From Oxalobacteraceae bacterium (GTDB lineage: Bacteria; Pseudomonadota; Gammaproteobacteria; Burkholderiales; Burkholderiaceae_D), in assembly GCA_947448025.1 (NCBI GenBank), contig CANFLV010000006.1:1-64000 (forward strand): 64,000 bases of DNA, written 5' to 3'. The notes under the pieces are model-generated. The model was not told the DNA's origin, ran no database searches, and worked only from the letters and a program-made list of their open reading frames with translations. How positions within the stretch are numbered: the first letter of the stretch is position 1; every line of letters begins with the position of its first letter. The translations under genes were made by a program, and so were the position numbers. Shown here piece by piece: positions 25,333 to 36,249 of the stretch.

Positions 25333-25809
25333 ATGCTTGCCGATCCCGTCCTACCTTCGTCCATCCCAACGCTCGAGCAGATTCCCGAGCCGGCTTTGCC
25401 AGGCGCTGAGCTGTCTTCGCTGCGCCTGATCCAGCACCCGCTGTCGGCCGGCTTTCCCTCGCCGGCGACGGATTACGCCGATGTCGGCCTGGACCTGAAC
25501 GCCTATCTTGTCAGGAATAAGCCTGCGACCTTCATGTTCACGGTGCGCGGTGATTCGATGATCGGTGCGGCCATCGAGGATGGCGACAAGGTCGTCGTCG
25601 ACCGTGCGCTCACGCCGAAAAACCGCGACATCGTCGTTGCCGCCGTCGATGGCGAATACACCATCAAACGCCTGTATAAATACCGCGGCAAGGTCGAGTT
25701 GCGCCCGGAAAACCCCGCTTATCCCGCCATCACGTTTGGCGACGGCACCGAGCTCGAAGTCTGGGGCGTCGTCGTCGGCGTCGTGCGCCGCTATGGCGCG
25801 AGAGGCTGA
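25333..25809 (+). CDS. umuD: SOS mutagenesis protein UmuD (self-cleaving)
   Basis: 158 aa from ATG 25333. The in-frame start at 25276 lies upstream of the LexA box and is rejected. The S24/LexA-type peptidase fold has the cleavage site A39-G40 ([11 protein letters not shown]), nucleophile S75 in GDSM and base K112 in EYTIKRL. After RecA-stimulated cleavage UmuD' joins UmuC to form DNA polymerase V. Operon with umuC, 2-bp gap. Confidence 0.95.
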   Translation: MLADPVLPSSIPTLEQIPEPALPGAELSSLRLIQHPLSAGFPSPATDYADVGLDLNAYLVRNKPATFMFTVRGDSMIGAAIEDGDKVVVDRALTPKNRDIVVAAVDGEYTIKRLYKYRGKVELRPENPAYPAITFGDGTELEVWGVVVGVVRRYGARG

Positions 25810-25811
25810 TC

Positions 25812-27101
25812 ATGCCAGCCGCACCGCAATTCGCGCTCGTTGATGTGAACAATTTTTATGTCTCGTGCGAGCGCCTGTTCCAGCCACGGCTCAAGCATGT
25901 GCCGGTCGTGGTCCTGTCGAACAATGACGGCTGCGCCGTCGCCCGCAGTAATGAAGTCAAGGCGCTCGGCGTGAAGATGGGTACGCCCTGGTTCAAGATG
26001 AAAGAGCTGGCCTTCGAACACAATATCCGCGCACTGTCATCGAATTACACCTTGTACGGCGACTTGAGTAACCGCGTGGCGACGATACTGCGCGACTTTG
26101 CGCCCGACATCGAGGTCTACAGCATCGATGAAAGTTTTTTGCGCATCGAGACCGTCGCGCACCTGTATGGCGGCGCGCCAGAGATGGGCCGGCTGATGCG
26201 CGCACGCATTGCGCAGTGGGTCGGCTTGTCCGTATGCGTGGGGATCGCGCCGACCAAGACGCTGGCCAAGCTCGCGAACCATCTGGCGAAGAAAAATCCC
26301 GTCTTCGATGGCGTATGCGACCTGCATGCACTGTCGCGGCTGGAACGCCTGCAATGGATGCATGCGCTTGAGGTGGGGGAAGTCTGGGGCGTTGGCCGGC
26401 GACTGGCGGCGCGTCTGCAGGCGATCGGCATAGAGACCGTACTCGACTTGCGCAATGCCAAACCGGCCGAACTGCGCGCGCAGTTTGGCGTCGTCATGGA
26501 ACGTACCTGCAATGAATTGCGCGGTATTTCCTGTCTCGCGCTGGAAGACATCGCGCCAGCCAAGCAGCAAATCATGGCCTCGCGCAGCTTTGGCGCAGCG
26601 ATTGAGTCGATCGAGGAATTGCGCGAAGCGGTCGCCAGTCATGTCGGACGTGCCGCAGAAAAGCTGCGCGGGCAGGCTTCAGTCGCGGGCGCCGTGCACG
26701 TCTTTGTCGAGACGAACCGCTTCAAGCCCGATGCGCCGCAATACAACGCGGGCTTACTCATGCCGCTGGCGGAGGCGAGTGACGATACGCTCGAACTGAC
26801 GACAGCGGCCTTGGCGGGATTGCAGGCGATTTACCGTGCCGGCTTCAAGTACAAGAAGGCCGGCATCATGCTCACGCTCCTGTCTGACAAGCGTGCGCGG
26901 CAAGCCACTCTGTTCGATGATGCGCCACTGCGTGCGCGATCATCCTCATTGATGGCAGCCATGGATGCAGTGAATGCGCAATTCGGTCGCGATACGCTGC
27001 GCGCGGGCGCATCAGGCACGCTGCAGCGTTGGGCCATGCGCTCGGAAAATCGCTCACCGCGCTACACGACGCGGTGGGATGAATTGCCGGAAGCTGGATA
27101 A
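25812..27101 (+). CDS. umuC: DNA polymerase V catalytic subunit UmuC
   Basis: 429 aa, the standard length. The Y-family palm has [13 protein letters not shown] at the start and YSIDESFL with the catalytic Asp-Glu; the helix-hairpin-helix region is [15 protein letters not shown]; the C-terminal part contains [11 protein letters not shown]. It performs error-prone synthesis across lesions with UmuD'. Controlled by the LexA box upstream of umuD. Confidence 0.96.
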   Translation: MPAAPQFALVDVNNFYVSCERLFQPRLKHVPVVVLSNNDGCAVARSNEVKALGVKMGTPWFKMKELAFEHNIRALSSNYTLYGDLSNRVATILRDFAPDIEVYSIDESFLRIETVAHLYGGAPEMGRLMRARIAQWVGLSVCVGIAPTKTLAKLANHLAKKNPVFDGVCDLHALSRLERLQWMHALEVGEVWGVGRRLAARLQAIGIETVLDLRNAKPAELRAQFGVVMERTCNELRGISCLALEDIAPAKQQIMASRSFGAAIESIEELREAVASHVGRAAEKLRGQASVAGAVHVFVETNRFKPDAPQYNAGLLMPLAEASDDTLELTTAALAGLQAIYRAGFKYKKAGIMLTLLSDKRARQATLFDDAPLRARSSSLMAAMDAVNAQFGRDTLRAGASGTLQRWAMRSENRSPRYTTRWDELPEAG

Positions 27102-27126
27102 GCTGCTGATGGTCAGTCAGGCAAAA

Positions 27127-29334
27127 TCATTCTTCCATCAAATGCCGCAAATCGCTATTGGTATGCCGCAGACGCGCCGCCAGCGACAGGCAAATGCATG
27201 AGATCACCTTGGCAGAAATAACCTGATCCGACTGGCTCACGGCATCAAACGCATCCCGGCTAATGCAGATCAGGCGCGCATCGACTTCGGCGATGGCTTG
27301 CGCAGAGTGATTTTGCCGGTCGATGAAAGAAATCTCGCCAAAGAACTGGCCTTTGCCCATCGTACTGAGGTGGATTTCCTGGCGGTCTTTCGTCAACAGG
27401 CTGATCCTGACCAGGCCTTTTGAGATCAACATGAGCTCCTGACCCGGCTCGCCCATAGTGAAAATCCTGTCACCCTTTTTGAAATGACGCTCGACCGCGA
27501 TCTGGTTCAGCGCGTGCAATTCTTCCGCGGACAGACCGTTGAACAATTCAAACTCCTCAAGCTTCGCGTCCCGGGTCTGTGTAAATGTGGTGTCACTGTG
27601 GTGGATGGTTTCGTTTTCTATCCATTCCAGGGCATCGGCAAAATCGTCGAACAGATGGGTGTAAGCCGATTCCTGGATGCCGACGTGGTCAATATAGGTT
27701 TTCAGGTCCTTGCCCGTGACAGTGTGCTGCGGCAGCCGGGTCAGCACGAGATGGGCGTGGTTCTGCTCGAGTGATTTCTGCAGGCGTTCAATCATGTGTC
27801 CGGCAGTGAAGTCGAGCGACTGGACCCGGTGAAAATCCAGCAGCAGGTAACGCGCCCCCTGCAGTTCGGCTTCGAGCGACAGGTAGAGCTGGTCGGTCGT
27901 GCCGAAGAACAGGCTGCCCTGCAATTCGACATATACATTGGACTTGCCGGCCTGTTCGAGCACGGCGCGTTCTTCCACGGTGCGCATGCGTTTGGAAAAG
28001 CGCTGGTTACCATAACTTTTGCTGCGTATGCTGACCGAGTGGATTTGCTCGCTGATGAACATCAAGGTGGCCAGCAAGATGCCAAGGCCAGACGCGGCAA
28101 TCAGGCTGATGGTATTGGCCACCAGTACCACAGACACGATCACCAGCAAGTCCAGCCATGTATCCCGCGATTTGATCAAGGCGAGCGAATGCCAGTCGAT
28201 CATGCGATAACCAATGACCATCAGCAGGGCGGCCAGTGCGGCAGACGGCACCCAGCTGATCAGCGGCGTCAGGAAGGCGATCGCCAGCAGTGCCCATACA
28301 CCCTGAAAAACGCCCGACATGAAGGTTTCCCCGCCGCTGGCCTTGTTGACCAGGGTCGCGCCCATGGTGCCTGCGCCCGGTGCACCGCCCACCAGCGTGG
28401 CGGTCAGGTTACCCAGTCCCTGGCCGATCAACTCACGATTGGAGTCGTGGCGCGAGCCGGTCAGGGCGTCGAGCACAAGGCAGGTTTTCAAGGTATCGAT
28501 CGATAACAGGACTGCCAGCGTCAGGGCCGGAATCACGATCTGGTCCCAGTGCGGCAGGGGACCATGGAGCAGGTTGACCCACGGGCCCTTGATCGACTCC
28601 ATCATGCCCTGCATGTCGGCCGACAGGTGGCCGATGATGTAGGGATTGTTCTGACTATTCATCAGCTCAGGCCAGCCGCTGAAGGCCAGCAGCCAGTAGG
28701 TAGCGATGCCGCCGGCGAGTCCCATGATGACAGCGGGAATTTTCGTCGTGAGTTTCGGCCCCCAGACCATGGCCGCGCAGGTGGCCAGACCGATATATAA
28801 ACTCGGCATTTGCCAGAGTGAAGGCTGGGTCAGGGTTTGCCACCAGTTTGTGCCTTTTGGTGCGGCCAGCCATTTGGGAATCTGGCTGAAGATGACGATC
28901 AGGCCGACGCCACTGAGATAGCCGCTCACCACCGTGTAAGGCATGTAGCGCATCAGGCGACCGATGCGCAGGAAGCCAAAGGAGATTTGCATCAGGCTCG
29001 ATAGCAACGTGATCAGGAACAGGGTCAGCACCACCACGCCGGCAGACAGAGAGGAGGCATACTGGATCACGGTCGCCGAGAGCACCGCAGCAGCCGGCGC
29101 ACAGGGGGCAGAAATGAGTCTTTGCGTGCCGCCAAATAGGGCTGCGATCAATCCCAGTGCGGTGACGCCCAACATGCCTGCCAAGGCACCTTTCGCGCCA
29201 AATTCACTTCCCAGCGGCGCGAAGATGGTCACGCCAAAAGCGATCGCTGACGGCAGCGCCACCAGCATCGCGGCAAAACCGCCCCACAGATCGCCAGAAA
29301 GATTCGCTTTGAGGGAAAAACTCGGGTTGCTCAT
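27127..29334 (-). CDS. SulP-family anion transporter with STAS and cyclic-nucleotide-binding domains
   Basis: 735 aa from ATG 29334 (a start 30 bp further out lacks support). Residues about 10-410 form the SulP/SLC26 membrane core (PSAIAFGVTIFAPLG, GGAPGAGTMGATLVNKASGG). A STAS domain (YVELQGSLFFGTTDQLYLSLE, LDFHRVQSLDFTAGHMI) follows at about 450-570. A C-terminal cNMP-binding domain (GDRIFTMGEPGQELMLISKGLVRI, KGQFFGEISFIDRQNHSAQAIAE) occupies about 610-720. This suggests transport gated by a cyclic nucleotide. The anion is unknown (sulfate, bicarbonate and others occur in the family). Single gene. Confidence 0.9.
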   Translation of the reverse strand: MSNPSFSLKANLSGDLWGGFAAMLVALPSAIAFGVTIFAPLGSEFGAKGALAGMLGVTALGLIAALFGGTQRLISAPCAPAAAVLSATVIQYASSLSAGVVVLTLFLITLLSSLMQISFGFLRIGRLMRYMPYTVVSGYLSGVGLIVIFSQIPKWLAAPKGTNWWQTLTQPSLWQMPSLYIGLATCAAMVWGPKLTTKIPAVIMGLAGGIATYWLLAFSGWPELMNSQNNPYIIGHLSADMQGMMESIKGPWVNLLHGPLPHWDQIVIPALTLAVLLSIDTLKTCLVLDALTGSRHDSNRELIGQGLGNLTATLVGGAPGAGTMGATLVNKASGGETFMSGVFQGVWALLAIAFLTPLISWVPSAALAALLMVIGYRMIDWHSLALIKSRDTWLDLLVIVSVVLVANTISLIAASGLGILLATLMFISEQIHSVSIRSKSYGNQRFSKRMRTVEERAVLEQAGKSNVYVELQGSLFFGTTDQLYLSLEAELQGARYLLLDFHRVQSLDFTAGHMIERLQKSLEQNHAHLVLTRLPQHTVTGKDLKTYIDHVGIQESAYTHLFDDFADALEWIENETIHHSDTTFTQTRDAKLEEFELFNGLSAEELHALNQIAVERHFKKGDRIFTMGEPGQELMLISKGLVRISLLTKDRQEIHLSTMGKGQFFGEISFIDRQNHSAQAIAEVDARLICISRDAFDAVSQSDQVISAKVISCICLSLAARLRHTNSDLRHLMEE

Positions 29335-29631
29335 CGTGCGGCCTGTTCCAGAAAGATTGATCAATTACCATTAGTGAAAGTAATGATCGCATATTCTTGT
29401 CACAGAACTGTCATACTTTTGGGTACTTAAGTAGCATAAAAGTGGCGAAAAACAGGGTAAAACAGGCAGGAATAGGCCGCCAAGCTACATTGGATTCAGA
29501 TTTTGTCATATCGCAGAGCTGGCGCGCACTGACAAGCCGGGGCAGCCGCTGCCCTGGCATCAATACTCATGGAAATTTCACCGATGAAAAAAACGGCGAG
29601 TGCGGATACCTTGGTCTCTTGCAGACCTGGT

Positions 29632-31242
29632 TCAGCTAAGGAATGCCGCCGCCAGCAGGGCCTTGGTGTAGGCATGTACAGGCGCGGCGAACAAGGCTTC
29701 GGCTTCGCCTTCCTCGACCACATCGCCATCCTTCATGACCATCACCCGATGCGAAATCGAGCGCACTACCGCCAGGTCATGGCTGATGAAAATATAGCTC
29801 ATGTGATAACGTTGCTGCAGCTCTGCCAGCAAGGCCAGCACCTGCTGCTGCACCGAGACATCCAGTGCCGATGTCGGTTCATCCAGTACCAGCACTTCCG
29901 GGCGTAACACCACTGCACGGGCGATCGAGATGCGCTGACGCTGGCCGCCAGAGAATTCATGCGGGTAGCGCTGCAAGACATTGGCCACACCATGCCGTTC
30001 GGACAGGCCGACTTCATCGAGCATCTGCAATACCAGTGCGTCGCGTTCGGCCTTGCTCAGTTCGGCGCGATGCAGGGCCAGGCCTTCGCCGACTATTTCG
30101 CCGACCGTCATGCGCGGGCTGAGCGAGGCAAAGGGGTCCTGGAAGACCACCTGCATCCGTCGCCGCATGGCGCGCAGTGTCACATTGCGGGCATTGTCGA
30201 TGCGTTCGCCGCTAAGTTCGATGTGCCCGCCAGACAGGCCTTGCAAGCACAGCAAAGCCATTCCCAAGGTGGTCTTGCCGGAACCGGATTCACCGACGAT
30301 GCCCAAGGTTTCGCCGCGCTGCAATTGCAGCGAGGTCCGTTTGACCGCCTGAAAATGCCGCTTGCCAAACCAGCCCTGAGCGCTGGAAAACGTCACGCCA
30401 AGGTCGTGCGCGGCCAGCAAGACAGGCGCATCCGCGGTGATCGCCTGCACCACCCGTTGCGGGCGGCTGGCCAGCAGTTTTTTGGTATAAGGATGCTGCG
30501 GCGCGCCGAAGACGGTCGCGGTGTCGCCGATTTCGACCAGCTTGCCGCGCTCCATGACACCCACGCGATGGGTGAAGCGCTTGACGAGGTTCAAATCATG
30601 GGTAATGAATAACAGCGCCATGCCCAGCTCGCGTTGCAAGTCATCGAGCAAATCAAGGATCTGCGCCTGAATCGTGACATCGAGCGCCGTGGTCGGTTCA
30701 TCGCAAATCAGCAGCTGTGGCCGGCATGCCAGTGCCATGGCGATCATGGCGCGCTGGCGCTGGCCACCGGAGAGTTCATGCGGATAAGAATCGATGCGTC
30801 GTTCCGGCTCCGGGATGCCGGTTTGCTTGAGCAGGGCGATGGCGCGTTCGCGCGCCGGTTTCGGCAGCATACCCTCATGCAGTGCCAGCACCTCGCCAAT
30901 CTGATTGCCGATGGTGTAGAGCGGATTCAGCGCCGTCATCGGCTCCTGAAAAATCATGGCGATTTTGGCGCCACGAATGGTTTCCATCTCGGCTTCACTT
31001 TTACCGAGCAAATCATCGCCATTGAAACGAATCGCACCATTGGTTTGTGCGGCATCGGCGAGGCGCAGGATCGATAAGGCGGTGATCGATTTACCCGAAC
31101 CTGATTCGCCGACGAGGGCAAATTTTTCGCCTTTGGCAATCGAAAACGAGACTTCCTTGACCACCGTGGCAGCGCCAAAGCGGACCTGTAGGCGATCGAT
31201 CTCGAGCAGCGCGCTGCTTGTATTTGGCATGGCTGTGCTCAT
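29632..31242 (-). CDS. yejF: Peptide/microcin C ABC transporter ATPase YejF (double ABC domain)
   Basis: 536 aa with two complete ABC domains. The first has [36 protein letters not shown] and [12 protein letters not shown]; the second has [36 protein letters not shown] and [11 protein letters not shown]. The [16 protein letters not shown] and [12 protein letters not shown] segments are typical of oligopeptide ATPases. YejABEF imports peptides, including microcin C in E. coli. Start overlaps the yejE stop (ATGA). Confidence 0.95.
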   Translation of the reverse strand: MSTAMPNTSSALLEIDRLQVRFGAATVVKEVSFSIAKGEKFALVGESGSGKSITALSILRLADAAQTNGAIRFNGDDLLGKSEAEMETIRGAKIAMIFQEPMTALNPLYTIGNQIGEVLALHEGMLPKPARERAIALLKQTGIPEPERRIDSYPHELSGGQRQRAMIAMALACRPQLLICDEPTTALDVTIQAQILDLLDDLQRELGMALLFITHDLNLVKRFTHRVGVMERGKLVEIGDTATVFGAPQHPYTKKLLASRPQRVVQAITADAPVLLAAHDLGVTFSSAQGWFGKRHFQAVKRTSLQLQRGETLGIVGESGSGKTTLGMALLCLQGLSGGHIELSGERIDNARNVTLRAMRRRMQVVFQDPFASLSPRMTVGEIVGEGLALHRAELSKAERDALVLQMLDEVGLSERHGVANVLQRYPHEFSGGQRQRISIARAVVLRPEVLVLDEPTSALDVSVQQQVLALLAELQQRYHMSYIFISHDLAVVRSISHRVMVMKDGDVVEEGEAEALFAAPVHAYTKALLAAAFLS

Positions 31243-32342
31243 GATTTGCGGGTGTCAAAAGCGTCGCGCAAGGCGTCGCCGATAAAAATCAGTAATGCCA
31301 TCGTGATCGTCAGTACCAGGAAGGTCGGCACGATGATCCACCAGGCGTCGAGCCAGTCTTTGCCCTGCTTGAGCAATTCACCCAGCGAAGGCACGGTCGT
31401 GGGTACGCCGAGTCCAAGAAAGTCCAGCGAGGTGAGCGCGAAAATCGCCGCGCCCATGCGAAACGGCAGGAAGGTGATGACTGGCGTGAGTGAGTTTGGC
31501 AGCACATGGCGACGGATGATCTGCAGGTTCGACAGGCCCAGCGCGCGCGCGGCCTTGACGAATTCCAGAGAGCGATTGCGCAGGAATTCGGCGCGCACGT
31601 AATCGGACAGGCCGATCCAGCCAAACAGGGATAGCAGCACCAGCAGCAGCCCCAGCGACGGCTCGAAAATCGAGGCCACGATGATCAGCAAATACAGTTC
31701 CGGCACCGAGCCCCAGATCTCGATCAGGCGCTGGATCGTCAAGTCGACGCGGCCGCCAAAATACCCTTGAATCGCCCCCATGACGATGCCAAACACGGTG
31801 CCGGCCAATGTCAGCGCAATGGCAAAAAATATACTGACGCGAAAGCCATACAGCAGTCGCGCCACCATGTCGCGCCCGAACCGGTCGGTGCCTAGCCAGT
31901 TACTGGCCGACGGTGCCGAGGGCGAAGGGGATTTCGAAAAATAATCGGCCGAATTGGCAGAATGCGGGTTGATCGTGCCGATTTTCCAGTTGCCTGGCTT
32001 ACTGAGCTGCCCGACGATGAAGGGATCTTTCCAGTCAGCCGCGGTGGCAAAATCACCGCCGAGGTCGCGGTCGCTCGGGTTGCTCAGGATCGGATACCAG
32101 GTTTTACCATCGATGTGCGCGATGAAGGGCCGGTCATTGCTGACGACTTCGGCAAATGTCGCCACCAGCATGATGACGGCAAATAGCCACAGCGAGACAT
32201 AACCAAAGCGATTGCGCTTGAAGCGCGCCCACGCCCGTTGGCTGGGTGAGCGCGGCGCTTCAGTGATGAGTCTTGTTTCGACCGCGGCATCGGCCGGCTG
32301 TGCTTGCGCTGGCGGCGCGCTGAGGTTTTTCTGTGTGCTCAT
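31239..32342 (-). CDS. yejE: Peptide ABC transporter permease YejE
   Basis: 367 aa from ATG 32342; the much longer frame beginning at 32765 lies inside yejB and is rejected. ArRFKRNRFGYVSLW is the family N-terminus, followed by a long periplasmic loop (SNDRPFIAHIDGKTWYPI) and NWLGTDRFGRDMVARLLYGFRVSI. The permease EAA motif is AARALGLSNLQIIRRHVLPNSLTPVI. Inner-membrane partner of YejB. Confidence 0.95.
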   Translation of the reverse strand: MSTQKNLSAPPAQAQPADAAVETRLITEAPRSPSQRAWARFKRNRFGYVSLWLFAVIMLVATFAEVVSNDRPFIAHIDGKTWYPILSNPSDRDLGGDFATAADWKDPFIVGQLSKPGNWKIGTINPHSANSADYFSKSPSPSAPSASNWLGTDRFGRDMVARLLYGFRVSIFFAIALTLAGTVFGIVMGAIQGYFGGRVDLTIQRLIEIWGSVPELYLLIIVASIFEPSLGLLLVLLSLFGWIGLSDYVRAEFLRNRSLEFVKAARALGLSNLQIIRRHVLPNSLTPVITFLPFRMGAAIFALTSLDFLGLGVPTTVPSLGELLKQGKDWLDAWWIIVPTFLVLTITMALLIFIGDALRDAFDTRKS

Positions 32343-33376
32343 TGTGACACCGCCCCGAATTGCACGCGCGGATCGACCAGCACATACAACATATCCGAGA
32401 TGAGTTTGACGAACAGGCCGATCAGGGTGAATACGTAGAGCGAGCCGAGCACCACCGCGTAGTCGCGCCGGATCACGGATTCGAATCCGAGCAGGCCGAG
32501 TCCATCGAGAGAAAACAGGGTTTCGATCAGCACCGAACCGGCAAAAAAAGCATGCACAAACGCTGCCGGAAATCCGGTCACCAAAGGAATCAGGGCATTG
32601 CGGAAGATGTGCTTGTAGAGGACCCGCTTCTGGCTCAGGCCCTTGGCCCGCGCGACCAGCACATATTGTTTGCGGATTTCTTCGACAAAGGTGTTTTTGG
32701 TCAGTAGCGTAATTGTCGCAAAACTGCCGAGCGTGAGGCAGATCAGCGGCAGGGTCATGTGCCACATGTAGTCGCGAATCCGGCCACCCCAGCTCAGTTC
32801 GGACCAGTTATCCGAGGTCAGGCCGCGCAGGGGCATCCAGTCGAAAAATGAGCCGCCGGCAAACAGCACGATCAACAATACGCCCAGCACAAAGCCGGGA
32901 ATGGCGAAACCGACCAGTATCATCATGGTCGTCACGGTATCGAAGGCCGTGCCATCGCGCACCGCCTTGGCCACGCCCAGCGGGATCGAGACCAGATAGG
33001 AAATCAGGAAAGTCCATAGCCCCAGGCTGATCGAGGTCGGCAGCTTTTCCTTGATCAGGGTCGCGACATCCTTGTTTTGCAAGAAGCTGCGGCCGAGATC
33101 GAAGCGCGCGAACTTGACCAGCATTTCGCCATAGCGGACATGCGCGGGCTTATCGAAGCCAAATTGCTTTTTGAGCTCCTCGATTTGTTTTTTGTCAATG
33201 TCGCGGCTGGCTTTATAGGCGCTGCCTTCACCGCTGCCTTGCACCATCCTGGCTTCAGCCATGAGTTGCTCGACCGGCCCGCCCGGCACGAACTGGATCA
33301 GGATGAAGGTGACGGTCAACACACCCAACAGGGTCGGCACCATCAGCAGGAGGCGCTTGAATATATAGGTCAACAT
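32339..33376 (-). CDS. yejB: Peptide ABC transporter permease YejB
   Basis: 345 aa. MLTYIFKRLLLMVPTLLGVLTVTFILIQFVPGGPVEQ is the typical OppB-like first span. The EAA motif is VARAKGLSQKRVLYKHIFRNALIPLVT, and the end ISDMLYVLVDPRVQF is typical of YejB. Stop overlaps yejE start; starts 4 bp after yejA ends. Confidence 0.95.
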   Translation of the reverse strand: MLTYIFKRLLLMVPTLLGVLTVTFILIQFVPGGPVEQLMAEARMVQGSGEGSAYKASRDIDKKQIEELKKQFGFDKPAHVRYGEMLVKFARFDLGRSFLQNKDVATLIKEKLPTSISLGLWTFLISYLVSIPLGVAKAVRDGTAFDTVTTMMILVGFAIPGFVLGVLLIVLFAGGSFFDWMPLRGLTSDNWSELSWGGRIRDYMWHMTLPLICLTLGSFATITLLTKNTFVEEIRKQYVLVARAKGLSQKRVLYKHIFRNALIPLVTGFPAAFVHAFFAGSVLIETLFSLDGLGLLGFESVIRRDYAVVLGSLYVFTLIGLFVKLISDMLYVLVDPRVQFGAVSQ

Positions 33377-33380
33377 GCGC

Positions 33381-35393
33381 TCAGTGCCGGAGTCCGGCCT
33401 CCTTGGTTTGGATTACGTTAGGGGTTGTTTGTTTGGCTGGGGCCGCATCTTTACTCCACCAGGTCCACAGCGGCCATGGCGGCACGATGTCGTTTGAGTA
33501 CGTATCGGCGGCAAAATGCTGTGGCACGGTCGCCGGCATACCAAACTTGTTCCAGTAAGAAATCTGTTCCGTAGGCTGGTAGACCTGCGGGATTTGCCAG
33601 AAATTCCACATCACCACCCGGTCCAGCGCGCGCGCTACCGTGCGCAGCTCCTCGATCGTCGTTGCGGCGTTGAGTGCCTCGAGCAGATGATCTACGGCGC
33701 GACTGCTGACGCCACGGTAATTGCTATTGCCCTTTTCGGCGGCGGACTTGCTGCCAAATCGGGCGCTCAGATCCGCCGCCTGCGGCAGGGTGAAATTGCC
33801 TTCGACGATAATGATCGCATCGAAGTCATATTCTTCCAGCCGGCGCCGGAACAGGGAAAAGTCGACCAGACGTTCTTTCATGACGATGCCGAGCTTTTCC
33901 AGATTACGCTGGAAGTCTATGCTGCGGCCCGGCGAAGACGGTTCCAGAAATTCAAACTCGAAAGCCTCGCCTTTGGCATTGCGCAGCTTGCCGTCAGTGG
34001 CAATAGTCCAGCCTGCCTGCGCCAGCAAATCGCGCGCCTGGCGCAGATGCTCGCGCAGCGCATTCGGTCCGGTGAGATTGTCGGGTGGGACATAGGCTGG
34101 CCCGAAAACGCGTGGCGGTAATTCAGCGCGGAACGGTTCCAGCAATTTCAATTCCGCCGCTGAGGGCAGGCCGACAGCAGCAAACTCGGAATTGCTGAAT
34201 ACGCTATAGCTGTGGAAAAAAGTCTTGTACTGGTTATAGCGGTCAAAATCCCAGGCCAGCAGCAAGGCTTCACGCACGCGCACATCCTGGAACTTGGGAT
34301 TGCGCAGGTTCAGGTGCATCGATTGCAATCCCGCGCCGATAGCCGTCTTGAGTGCAACTTTGCGAATGCGGCCATCGTCCCATTTCTTGCCCTGATGCTG
34401 GCGTATCCAGGCGCTGGCGCGGTATTCCTTGTTGATGTCGAATTCGCCGGCCTTGAACGCTTCCATGGCGATGGCCTGATCGCTGTACATGCGGTAGCGG
34501 ATCTTGTCAAAGTTGAACTGTCCGCGCCGGCTCGGAATGTCGCGGCCCCAGTAATCCGGATTACGTTTGAATTCCAGGCGGCCCGGCATCTGATATTGAT
34601 CGATGAGGTAAGGGCCCGTCGTAATCGGCAAGTCCAGCACGATCTCGTCAAACTTTTTACCATTGCCCCAGCGATGGGAAAAAATATTCAGGCCGCCGGC
34701 TGTAAACACCGCATCGACGGTGCGATTTTTCAAGTCGATGCGCACGGTATGTTTGTCGACCACGACGGCTTTATCGAGGTCGGCCAAGCCAATCTGGGTA
34801 GAGGGCGCGGCCTGCTTGCTCTTGAGGTGCTTGAGCGTGAACACCACATCTTCCGGGGTCACCGGATCGCCATTGTTAAAGCGCGCCTTGGGATTCAAGT
34901 GAAATGAAATCGACGATAAATCAGGTGCCACAAACATTTCTTCCGCCAGTACGCCGTACATTGCCTGCGGTTCGTCCATGGCCAGAATCGCCAGCGGTTC
35001 CAGCATGAACATCGTGATCGCCGCCGGCGCCACGCCACGCGTGGTGTAAGGATTGAATTTGTCGAAGCTGGAACGACGGTCCGGATTATGCAGATTCAGG
35101 ATGCCGCCCTTGGGCGCATCCGGATTGACGTAATCGAAGTGGGTGAAGCCGCGCGGGTACTTGGGCGGTGCATAGGAAGAAATAGCATGTTCCCAGCGGC
35201 CGGTCTGAACCGGCACTACAGGCGCAGCAGATTTGGATGGTGCGTCCGGCGGCGACGCGCTCATGGCCGACGGCGACAAGGCGGCCAGTCCGCACAGTCC
35301 CAGCAGGGCAGACAGCAGCAGCGCCATGCTTCTGTTCGGGGTCGATTTGACCGTGCCGGATCGGGATAATTTAGTTGGTTTGAATAAAATCAT
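33381..35393 (-). CDS. yejA: Peptide ABC transporter binding protein YejA
   Basis: 670 aa if begun at ATG 35393; an inner ATG at 35327 directly precedes the hydrophobic signal segment MALLLSALLGLCGLAALSPSAMSA and may be the true start. The SBP_bac_5 fold is shown by FDYVNPDAPKGG, FNPYTTRGVAPAAITMFMLEPL and ITTGPYLIDQYQMPGRLEFKRNPDYWG. It collects peptides in the periplasm for YejBEF. The gap upstream (35394-35868) holds no gene that I can support. Confidence 0.93.
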   Translation of the reverse strand: MILFKPTKLSRSGTVKSTPNRSMALLLSALLGLCGLAALSPSAMSASPPDAPSKSAAPVVPVQTGRWEHAISSYAPPKYPRGFTHFDYVNPDAPKGGILNLHNPDRRSSFDKFNPYTTRGVAPAAITMFMLEPLAILAMDEPQAMYGVLAEEMFVAPDLSSISFHLNPKARFNNGDPVTPEDVVFTLKHLKSKQAAPSTQIGLADLDKAVVVDKHTVRIDLKNRTVDAVFTAGGLNIFSHRWGNGKKFDEIVLDLPITTGPYLIDQYQMPGRLEFKRNPDYWGRDIPSRRGQFNFDKIRYRMYSDQAIAMEAFKAGEFDINKEYRASAWIRQHQGKKWDDGRIRKVALKTAIGAGLQSMHLNLRNPKFQDVRVREALLLAWDFDRYNQYKTFFHSYSVFSNSEFAAVGLPSAAELKLLEPFRAELPPRVFGPAYVPPDNLTGPNALREHLRQARDLLAQAGWTIATDGKLRNAKGEAFEFEFLEPSSPGRSIDFQRNLEKLGIVMKERLVDFSLFRRRLEEYDFDAIIIVEGNFTLPQAADLSARFGSKSAAEKGNSNYRGVSSRAVDHLLEALNAATTIEELRTVARALDRVVMWNFWQIPQVYQPTEQISYWNKFGMPATVPQHFAADTYSNDIVPPWPLWTWWSKDAAPAKQTTPNVIQTKEAGLRH

Positions 35394-35840
35394 TGCAAGA
35401 GTATTTATGCGATTGGCAACAAAGTCAAACTCCCTGTAAAAATCTTTTCTTGATGCGACGCACAAAGTTTTAGGGCTGGGCGAATTGCACAAAATGTTGT
35501 TTGCCACCGTGACTGTTGAGCAAACCAATGCCTTCGATACGGCCGCACTCGCAAGCGATTTCTGTGGTGCCTTTACTGTACTACCTGGCCACGCGTATCC
35601 AAAGCGAAAACGAATTTGATCGTTCGACTGCTTGAAACAACTTTAAATTGAGGAGTAAGACGCAATTCGCCTTCGGAAGTGGCCGAAGCGATAGGCGGAA
35701 GATATCGGCAAGGCTAAGCGCTTGCGTGAGGCGGTGGACGCTAAACAGGGGCTGGCGGTCCGTCTGTACGGCTCAGAACGAACAGCGCGACGCCGATCAT
35801 TGTTCAGTTTGTTGAGTCACAAAGTACTGCAGAGGTAGAC

Positions 35841-35860
35841 GCCCGAGCGCAAGCTCGGGC
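35841..35860. terminator. GC-rich hairpin with GCAA tetraloop
   Basis: GCCCGAGC and GCTCGGGC pair perfectly around GCAA, 8 bp past the stop of the next minus-strand gene. No T run follows on either strand, so it may be a stabilising 3' hairpin or a weak terminator. The rest of 35394-35868 shows nothing else of note. Confidence 0.4.
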
Positions 35861-35868
35861 AGTGTGGC

Positions 35869-36249
35869 TTAATGTATCGCTGCATCGCCTTTCATATTGT
35901 CGACTTTGAGGAAGTATTTTTTCGCATAGGCCAGCAGCTGGCCATCGCTGGGATGGTCGACCGTCTCGACACCGACGATCTTGTCTGAAAGTGCATGATC
36001 GTGACGGGCAACATGCTTCATCAATTCAGATTTTGCCGATCCCGGACCGACGATAAGGACTTCGCGCGCATTTGCGACGGCATGGATGACGTCGTGCAGA
36101 TAGCTTTGCTCGATCTTGCCGTGTGCGCCGCCGTTATGCGGATGTGTCGAGTGGGTCTTGATGACTTCGTTTTCGGCAGCGACCGGATTGAAATGGATAA
36201 TGTGGGCTTCCTGGTGATCGAGCCAGATGACGGCGTGATTGAATGACAT
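35869..36249 (-). CDS. 'Translational machinery protein' (eRF1/Pelota-fold-like small protein)
   Basis: 126 aa. MSFNHAVIWLDHQEAHIIHFNPVAAENEVIKTHSTHPH and AREVLIVGPGSAKSELMKHV, then IVGVETVDHPSDGQLLAYAKKYF, are the signature of a betaproteobacterial family commonly annotated as translational machinery protein. Its central strand-glycine-loop resembles the archaeal release factor/L7Ae-like fold. Actual function is unknown. The many histidines near residue 35 could bind metal. Confidence 0.7.
   Translation of the reverse strand: MSFNHAVIWLDHQEAHIIHFNPVAAENEVIKTHSTHPHNGGAHGKIEQSYLHDVIHAVANAREVLIVGPGSAKSELMKHVARHDHALSDKIVGVETVDHPSDGQLLAYAKKYFLKVDNMKGDAAIH

Noticed and set aside
32343-32765. N-terminal extension of yejE
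   Set aside because: It overlaps yejB fully and the proper start at 32342 shows the usual ATGA coupling.
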